24,497 bases of DNA from a virus. The notes under the pieces were generated by a model. It was given only the letters and a program-made list of their open reading frames with translations, searched no databases and had not been told where the DNA came from. The position numbers and the translations under genes were made by a program. This document shows positions 19,992-24,497 of the stretch, piece after piece (position 1 is the stretch's first letter; each line of letters opens with the position of its first letter). The stretch is taken from positions 1 to 24,497 of the IMG/VR virus record IMGVR_UViG_3300030012_003086; one strand, written 5' to 3'.

Positions 19992-21218
19992 ATGGAAAGA
20001 ACAATACAAATAAGAAAACCAAATGATTCTCATGAAAATTGGAAGACCAAAATAAAAATTGAAGGTGTAAATATTACTAATTTAGATATATCTAACCAAA
20101 TTTCTTATGTAAGAACCGCTAAAGACCCGGTTCATCAAGGAATAGTTAATTGGTGGAAAAATCTGTTTAGCAATCGAGGTTCAAGATATTACGGCAGACT
20201 TCCTAAAGAATATGAAATGGTAATTACTATTCAGAAATTACCTATCGTTATCTCTAAGAATAAAACTAGGTATTCTATCAATGGTCAAACTGAATCCGCT
20301 AATACTATTCATAATGTATTAGCAAGAGTGCTTTACAAAAGTATCTTTACTCAAGATGCAGCACAGTTAATGAAATCCATGATGGATTATCTAGCGACTC
20401 CTGAAGAAGTTAAATATTGTTTAGAAAATAGATTACCCTATCATTTCTTTGATGATTTTGATAAAAAGGATTGCAGACTGAATATTATGCAAATAGGCAA
20501 AGAAGAATGTGCAATTGAATTGAGTGATGGTCTTTGGGGCACATTAAGAAATAAAGAATTAATTCATCTATATTCTTTCTATGCTCTAAATAAGAAAAGA
20601 AACACAAAATGGTCTTTCGTTTCACCTCAGAGGTTATTTGAATATACTGTTGGAAGAAAGCCTTCAGAAGCAGAAAGTGTCCTAATGATTGAATTTTTAC
20701 AACAGAATAGAACAAGAGATATTGTTGAAAAGCGGGCATTACAATTAGTAAATGATTTGTTAGCACAACATGGTGAAAGACTGAGAGCAGTTTGGTCAGG
20801 CAAGAATTTACAGACGCTATTCGTAAAAGGTAAGGATTACGATTGGAAATTAGTTTCCGACCCATATAAGAGTAACATACAGATGGTTTCCACATATGTT
20901 TGGCAACCCAGATTTTCCGATTACGACTATGCAGAAGTTCTTGGTAAATATTTGAAAAAACTAAAAGAAACTGAAGATTGGAACTCTAAAAATCCTGAGA
21001 AAGCAAAGACTCTTCCCGAAAGACCTACCAATGAATATTGTTGGAGAGGACCGATATGTATAGATAATATGGCTCCCGATTCTCCAATAGGCGACCAATT
21101 TGGGGCTAGAGCATTAGCGTTACTGAACGACACAATGACAATAAAAATAGTAAATACAATCAAGAGATACTTGACGAATAAAAATGTAAATAGGATTGAT
21201 TTGAATGAAATGCGATGA
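19992..21218 (+). CDS. Hypothetical protein (408 aa)
   Basis: This is the second largest protein of the operon. It begins MERTIQIRKPNDSHENWKTK, has beta-rich N-terminal strands (YEMVITIQKLPIVIS), a helical middle with ANTIHNVLARVLYKS and LMKSMMDYLATPEEV, then LSDGLWGTLRNKEL and WSFVSPQRLFEYTVGRKPSE plus IEFLQQNRTRDIVEKRALQL. The C-terminal part has NEYCWRGPICIDNMAPDSP and GDQFGARALALLNDTM. The pattern feels like a conserved viral protein, but I cannot name it. It overlaps TFB by 14 bases, so a link with transcription is possible but unproven. No E2-like or protease motif is evident. Confidence 0.82.
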   Translation: MERTIQIRKPNDSHENWKTKIKIEGVNITNLDISNQISYVRTAKDPVHQGIVNWWKNLFSNRGSRYYGRLPKEYEMVITIQKLPIVISKNKTRYSINGQTESANTIHNVLARVLYKSIFTQDAAQLMKSMMDYLATPEEVKYCLENRLPYHFFDDFDKKDCRLNIMQIGKEECAIELSDGLWGTLRNKELIHLYSFYALNKKRNTKWSFVSPQRLFEYTVGRKPSEAESVLMIEFLQQNRTRDIVEKRALQLVNDLLAQHGERLRAVWSGKNLQTLFVKGKDYDWKLVSDPYKSNIQMVSTYVWQPRFSDYDYAEVLGKYLKKLKETEDWNSKNPEKAKTLPERPTNEYCWRGPICIDNMAPDSPIGDQFGARALALLNDTMTIKIVNTIKRYLTNKNVNRIDLNEMR

Positions 21219-22059
21219 ATGTAATAGCACAGATAATTATTTTGATGAGCGAATGGGAGAACGTATTTGTTCTAATTGTGGTCTAGTTTTAGTCACTGAG
21301 TCATTTGAAGAAACAACTCACATATTGAATTCAGCAGGTGAAGTGGTTCATTCAAGCGATAATAATAGACTAGGTTCTGTTGTTACCGGTAAAGGTTCTT
21401 ACAAATTCAACAAGTTTGGAAAGAATAGTGTTATGCCAAAAAATATCCAAAATGGAATAATGCATTGTAACATGACTCTTAGTGCAGTAGCACCTCAAAT
21501 TGATGTAAAGGACAGAATAGAACGTGTCTATATTGAATTACAAAGAGCAAACATCATGACATCATATCCTTATGAAGTTAGAGCAGCAGCAATAGTCCAT
21601 TATGTTCTAAGAGAGAATGGCACACCCCATACTTACAACGAAGTAATAAAGGAATATGAATGTAACAGAAAAAAGGTTTCTAGATTATCTAGAAAAATAA
21701 ATCAATTTTATGGCAATAGAGTCATAAGACAAGAAAATCCTTCATTTAGTTTGCTTAAAACATTAAATCTAATTACTAATGATTTGTTGTTTCATAATCA
21801 GGCTAGAAAGGTATTAGCATTATTAGAACCAATAGTCGCTAAATCAGATTATAATAAAGGCAGAGCATATTATTCAGCAATATGTTGGATAGCAAGTAAT
21901 GTATTTGTTAGAAACGATATTACTTCTGTATTAATCTCAGAAGTAACAGAATTTACTCGATGGAATATCCACAAAGAAACTAAATTATTAGTTGGTTTGT
22001 TAGGATTCGATTCAGTTAAAGAATTAAAAGGAAAAGATATAAACAAAATAGGTGAATAA
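21205..22059 (+). CDS. tfb: Transcription initiation factor B (TFB/TFIIB homolog)
   Basis: TFB recruits archaeal RNA polymerase to TATA/TBP promoters. The 284-residue protein has the classic order: zinc ribbon with Cys3, Cys6, Cys22 and Cys25 (NCGLVLV follows), a B-reader/linker region (residues about 35-75, NSAGEVVHSSDNNRLGS), and two cyclin-like repeats (about 95-175, RIERVYIELQRANIMTSYPY; about 185-275, LNLITNDLLFHNQARK). Each repeat ends in a helix-turn-helix-like segment (ITSVLISEVTEFTRWNIHKE in the second). Its length is near normal for archaeal TFB (about 300). It could steer host polymerase to viral promoters, such as the duplicated block at 10761 and 16853. Confidence 0.93.
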   Translation: MKCDECNSTDNYFDERMGERICSNCGLVLVTESFEETTHILNSAGEVVHSSDNNRLGSVVTGKGSYKFNKFGKNSVMPKNIQNGIMHCNMTLSAVAPQIDVKDRIERVYIELQRANIMTSYPYEVRAAAIVHYVLRENGTPHTYNEVIKEYECNRKKVSRLSRKINQFYGNRVIRQENPSFSLLKTLNLITNDLLFHNQARKVLALLEPIVAKSDYNKGRAYYSAICWIASNVFVRNDITSVLISEVTEFTRWNIHKETKLLVGLLGFDSVKELKGKDINKIGE

Positions 22060-22060
22060 A

Positions 22061-22300
22061 ATGAATTTAGATGGAATGGAAACAAGAAAGGGACAGTGTG
22101 CATATTGTAGCAACGATATGGTAACTAGATGTGATAAAACAGATTTACGGATATGCAGAAAACATGCTTGTGTAATACCGGTATCAGAAAAGATTAGTCC
22201 TTCTTTAATACAAGTTGTAGCAAAGAAACATGTCCCAAAGAAGCACACAGATAAGTTAGAAGAATTGGCAAAAAGGCGTGGTGTTAAGTTTGACTTTTGA
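22061..22300 (+). CDS. Small zinc-finger protein (79 aa)
   Basis: The ATG at 22061 follows TAGGTGAATAAA. The product starts MNLDGMETRKGQCAYCSNDM, then CDKTDLRICRKHACVIPVS, and ends in a basic helix EELAKRRGVKFDF. Four or five Cys plus His form a likely zinc site, followed by a lysine-rich region. It lies directly behind TFB and may act in transcription, but that is inferred from position. Confidence 0.77.
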   Translation: MNLDGMETRKGQCAYCSNDMVTRCDKTDLRICRKHACVIPVSEKISPSLIQVVAKKHVPKKHTDKLEELAKRRGVKFDF

Positions 22301-22619
22301 AAAGGAATGGAATAAACTTTCAAAGCGCATTTACAAAATATCTCTTAAGAATGGTTTTTGGAAAGAAGATGGAAGAAATGATGGTGAAGCGATTGCTCTA
22401 ATTCATTCAGAAATTAGTGAAGCATTAGAAGCCATGAGAGATGGTAATCCTATATCTAACAAGATAATGGATTACAACAAAGTCGAAGAAGAATTAGCAG
22501 ACGCAGTAATTCGCATAATGGATTATGCTTTTGGTAAGGATTTAGATGTCGCAGGAGCAGTATTAGCGAAGATAGAATATAATAAGAACCGTGAATTTTT
22601 ACACGGAAAGAAATTTTGA
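22278..22619 (+). CDS. MazG-like nucleoside triphosphate pyrophosphohydrolase
   Basis: This alpha-helical NTP pyrophosphatase has the family signature: LIHSEISEALEAM (Glu45-x2-Glu48) and EEELADAVIRIMDYA (Glu72-x2-Asp75), which bind the Mg ions that hydrolyse NTPs to NMP and PPi. The start is uncertain: GTG at 22278 (113 residues) or GTG at 22281, both overlapping the previous gene; a TTG at 22290 is also possible. It is compact, as in many phage MazG proteins. Such proteins are thought to adjust nucleotide pools or (p)ppGpp during infection; here it sits in the same operon as RNR. Confidence 0.87.
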   Translation: MVLSLTFEKEWNKLSKRIYKISLKNGFWKEDGRNDGEAIALIHSEISEALEAMRDGNPISNKIMDYNKVEEELADAVIRIMDYAFGKDLDVAGAVLAKIEYNKNREFLHGKKF

Positions 22620-22628
22620 AGTGATATT

Positions 22629-22772
22629 ATGCATAAGTTACATAAAGAATATTTAATTGAGTGGGCATCACAATATATTGATGATGTTACTGATTTAGAA
22701 ATAAAAGATGATGTAATTCATCTTTATGTTAGTGGTAAAAGGACAGGTATTATTACCTATCAGAAATTATGA
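22629..22772 (+). CDS. Tiny hypothetical protein (47 aa)
   Basis: The ATG at 22629, a few bases after GAAGTGAT, opens a 47-residue frame. MHKLHKEYLIEWASQYIDDV gives an N-terminal helix, then TDLEIKDDVIHLYVSGKRTG and IITYQKL a beta hairpin. It fills the gap between MazG and the E1-like gene; the next SD (GAGGTGAAAA) starts at its stop codon. Unassigned. Confidence 0.65.
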   Translation: MHKLHKEYLIEWASQYIDDVTDLEIKDDVIHLYVSGKRTGIITYQKL

Positions 22773-22783
22773 GGTGAAAAATA

Positions 22784-23344
22784 ATGAGAAAAATATTGAT
22801 AATAGGAGTAGGCGGAATTGGGTCATTTTTGGTTCAGTTTTTAGATAAAGTAAAACTGTATGATATAACGGTAGCAGACCCCGATAAAGTGGAAGAGAAG
22901 AATATACCCTATCAAAACTTTGGCAATAGTCATATTGGGCATAACAAAGCATCAGTTATGAACAATACTTACTATAAGTCTGTTAATAAGGCAATCCAAT
23001 TTCCTATTCTGAGTGAACAACAAATGAAAGGATATGATTTGGTTATCTGTTGTGTTGATAATTTAGGTGTCAGAAAGACCTTGTATAACACAAGTCTTAA
23101 ATGGCTCGATTTACGAGCACAAGGCAGAAATGCGGCACTTGTGTCACATAAGGCGGAAGCAAACATGTATGATACATTATTAGCAGGACCGGATGGTTCC
23201 TTTAGTTGTCAAGGAGATTCTTGGGATGGAACAAATAAAGGTGTTCAATTTATGCAAATAGCAATTGCAGGAGTTGGCGCACAATGGGTTCAAAGATATT
23301 TCAACGATGAAGAAGTTAAAGATTTCATGGTGATGAACGTATGA
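22784..23344 (+). CDS. E1/ThiF-like ubiquitin-family adenylating enzyme (minimal)
   Basis: The family activates a Gly-Gly protein by adenylating its C-terminus with ATP. The 186-residue product shows the Rossmann start GVGGIG (8-13), ITVADPDKVEEKN (28-40, with Asp32 and Asp34 binding ATP/Mg), NIPYQ (40-44) and HNKASVM (Lys55). ICCVDN (88-93) with Arg97 and a possible catalytic Cys142 in SFSCQGD follow. The usual N-x-x-R-Q arginine is a Tyr (Tyr43), there are no CxxC zinc pairs, and it is shorter than ThiF or MoeB (about 250), so it is a minimal or diverged form. The SD is GAGGTGAAAAATA. Likely partner: the ubiquitin-like protein at 16905. Confidence 0.88.
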   Translation: MRKILIIGVGGIGSFLVQFLDKVKLYDITVADPDKVEEKNIPYQNFGNSHIGHNKASVMNNTYYKSVNKAIQFPILSEQQMKGYDLVICCVDNLGVRKTLYNTSLKWLDLRAQGRNAALVSHKAEANMYDTLLAGPDGSFSCQGDSWDGTNKGVQFMQIAIAGVGAQWVQRYFNDEEVKDFMVMNV

Positions 23345-23571
23345 ATGATGAAATAGATTATTGGTTTGATAGTGATGATATAGGCGATATTATTAATTTT
23401 AATAATAGAGATGGGTCTATTCAAGATGAAAGAGTAGTGATGGTATATTGTTCAATATGCGGCTCTAGATTTACCGGCCCCATTGTTGGTGCTGGTAAAT
23501 TTTTATTAGCACACGAAGCCTTTCATAAGTGGGAATATAGTATAGAACAAAATAAAGAGATGGTGGCTTAA
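23341..23571 (+). CDS. Small Cys2His2 zinc-finger protein (76 aa)
   Basis: The product starts MNDEIDYWFDSDDIGDIINF and contains CSICGSRFTGPIVGAGKF, then LLAHEAFHKWEYS, giving C-x2-C-x17-H-x3-H, a Cys2His2-like zinc finger, with an acidic N-terminus. It overlaps the E1-like gene by 4 bases and the next gene begins directly after its stop. A role as adaptor or substrate-binding partner of the E1/JAB pair is possible but unsupported. Confidence 0.77.
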   Translation: MNDEIDYWFDSDDIGDIINFNNRDGSIQDERVVMVYCSICGSRFTGPIVGAGKFLLAHEAFHKWEYSIEQNKEMVA

Positions 23572-24093
23572 ATGGTTAAAACATGCAGATGGAGTAAAAT
23601 AGAAGAAAATAGATTAATGGAACTTGTAAGGGATGAAGTATCTTGGTTAGATATTTCAGAAGAATTACAGAGAAGTATTCCTGCATCTAAGAAAAGATTC
23701 AAGATGCTTGATGAGGCTAAATTAGAAAAAATAGAGAAAGCAGGCGGCAATAAAGAATTTATTCCAATAAATAATAATAGTTGGGATGCTGAGAAAGACT
23801 TTGATTTATTGGTTAATTTCTATGAATTGAGTATAGATGAAGCAAAAGAAAGATTCGGTTTATCCTACGGAGAAATAGCAGGTCGTCTAGAATATCTTAT
23901 CGAAAGCACAGAACCTGCCCATATTTCGATGCTTATGGAAGCGTCTAAGGCTATCCGGTCTAAGAAGATACACAAGAGCGTTTTAGCGAATAACTCGCCA
24001 AGCATTCAACGTAAACTAAAGAAAATAGATAAACTATCTAAAAAGATAGACAAGTTACATCTATCTATTCTTGAAGAATTAGGAGAGGAATAA
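23572..24093 (+). CDS. Myb/SANT-like DNA-binding protein with coiled coil
   Basis: The 173-residue protein begins MVKTCRWSKIEENRLMELVR, then WLDISEELQRSIPASKKRFK, the Trp-rich three-helix pattern of a Myb/SANT-like domain (residues about 6-45). A second similar repeat follows (SWDAEKDFDLLVNFYELSID, FGLSYGEIAGRLEYL, about 69-108). The C-terminus (about 140-173) is a lysine-leucine coiled coil. It is likely a sequence-specific regulator or genome-organising protein. It lies between the E1-like/zinc-finger genes and the JAB gene. Confidence 0.72.
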   Translation: MVKTCRWSKIEENRLMELVRDEVSWLDISEELQRSIPASKKRFKMLDEAKLEKIEKAGGNKEFIPINNNSWDAEKDFDLLVNFYELSIDEAKERFGLSYGEIAGRLEYLIESTEPAHISMLMEASKAIRSKKIHKSVLANNSPSIQRKLKKIDKLSKKIDKLHLSILEELGEE

Positions 24094-24094
24094 A

Positions 24095-24497
24095 ATGGGA
24101 AGATTGAAAGATAAGTATTTTGATGAAATTAACAATGATGATGATAGCGGCTATGAGGAATTCAAAGCCCTTGAAGAAGCAAGAGACAGAGCAGAGCAAC
24201 ATATTCTGAATGTTTGGGTTGAAGAGGCTAATTTAACTCTTGAATCTATTGGTCTTTCTTGGAAAGATAGACATGAGGTTGATGAATTAGCATACACATC
24301 CATCACATTTCATAATGCAATTTGGCATGCTTCCACAGAAATTCTTCCTAATCTAGAAGTGCAGGTAGTAATTGATAGCCAAAACAATTGTTATGTTACT
24401 ACCGGTTCTCCCGGATATGTTGAGTTTGGTATGCAACCTCCAATAGGAATGAAATTACCTATCAGATGTTGGATTCATACACATCCATTTGGTTCCG
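24095..24497 (+). CDS. JAB/MPN-type metalloprotease (partial at window end)
   Basis: The ATG at 24095 follows GGAGAGGAATAAA. The 134 visible residues are helical at the N-terminus, acidic up to about residue 35, then beta-rich (LEVQVVIDSQNNCYVTTG, LPIRCWIHTHPFGS). H-x-H-P (His128, His130, Pro131) is the zinc-binding start of the JAMM motif; the expected downstream Ser and Asp lie beyond the window edge. The JAMM glutamate may be Glu82 or Glu88, but I cannot tell which. JAMM proteases remove or process ubiquitin-like proteins, which suits the Gly-Gly-Ser-Leu tail of the 16905 protein. The reading frame is open at 24497. Confidence 0.87.
   Translation, partial: MGRLKDKYFDEINNDDDSGYEEFKALEEARDRAEQHILNVWVEEANLTLESIGLSWKDRHEVDELAYTSITFHNAIWHASTEILPNLEVQVVIDSQNNCYVTTGSPGYVEFGMQPPIGMKLPIRCWIHTHPFGS

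Noticed and set aside
19992-21218. E2 (ubiquitin-conjugating) domain in the 408-residue protein
   Set aside because: The CWRGPICID stretch resembles nothing specific enough; no HPN motif or E2 order is visible.
1-24497. CRISPR array or insertion sequence
   Set aside because: No regularly spaced direct repeats and no transposase or terminal inverted repeats were seen.

Overview
The window looks like part of a double-stranded DNA virus (or virus-derived element) of an archaeon. The archaeal signs are a 284-residue transcription factor B with an N-terminal zinc ribbon and two cyclin-like repeats, and a tRNA-Lys(UUU) interrupted after position 37 by an 87-nt intron with a textbook 3-4-3 bulge-helix-bulge. 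Many starts also follow AGGTGA-type Shine-Dalgarno (SD) sites. The viral signs are dense overlapping small genes, many orphan or tandemly duplicated proteins, and a nucleotide-metabolism set (class II ribonucleotide reductase, MazG-like pyrophosphohydrolase) next to a UvrD-like helicase. One protein, at 7403-7732, belongs to a family I know from tailed phages. I see no terminase, capsid, portal, polymerase or integrase, so virus rather than plasmid is an inference, and the host lineage is open.

Region 1 (1-6.3 kb, all minus strand) is a tightly coupled operon. Seven adjacent genes (496-4419) are diverged paralogs that begin with a M(x)W-x-x-I-(I/L)-K peptide followed by an acidic NLDWDEE-like segment. 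Three otherwise unrelated proteins in the same operon (start at 337, 5674, 5902) carry only the short W-x-x-I-L-K peptide. This looks like a shared N-terminal tag.

Region 2 (6.3-11.4 kb) differs in style. It has single or paired genes in both orientations, strong terminator hairpins, and in every one of six successive intergenic gaps an (A)CCATATGG(T)-centred structured repeat with pairing-preserving changes. Three or four of the genes are paralogs of a second family. The region also holds a 400-bp hairpin-rich gap without an ORF and an AT-rich, palindrome-rich gap that may be a replication origin.

Region 3 (11.6-24.5 kb, plus strand) starts with the intron-containing tRNA. Then come a helicase operon, a separately transcribed ubiquitin/ThiS/MoaD-like protein ending in Gly-Gly-Ser-Leu (16905-17114), and a second operon with RNR, TFB, MazG, an E1/ThiF-like adenylating enzyme (22784-23344) and a JAB/MPN metalloprotease cut by the window edge (24095-end). 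At least seven tiny proteins carry paired-cysteine or Cys2His2 zinc motifs.

The most notable possibility is a virus-encoded ubiquitin-like system: a modifier needing C-terminal trimming, an activating enzyme and a JAB peptidase. The modifier gene has its own promoter and terminator, and its promoter block is nearly duplicated in front of one other gene (10834-11310).
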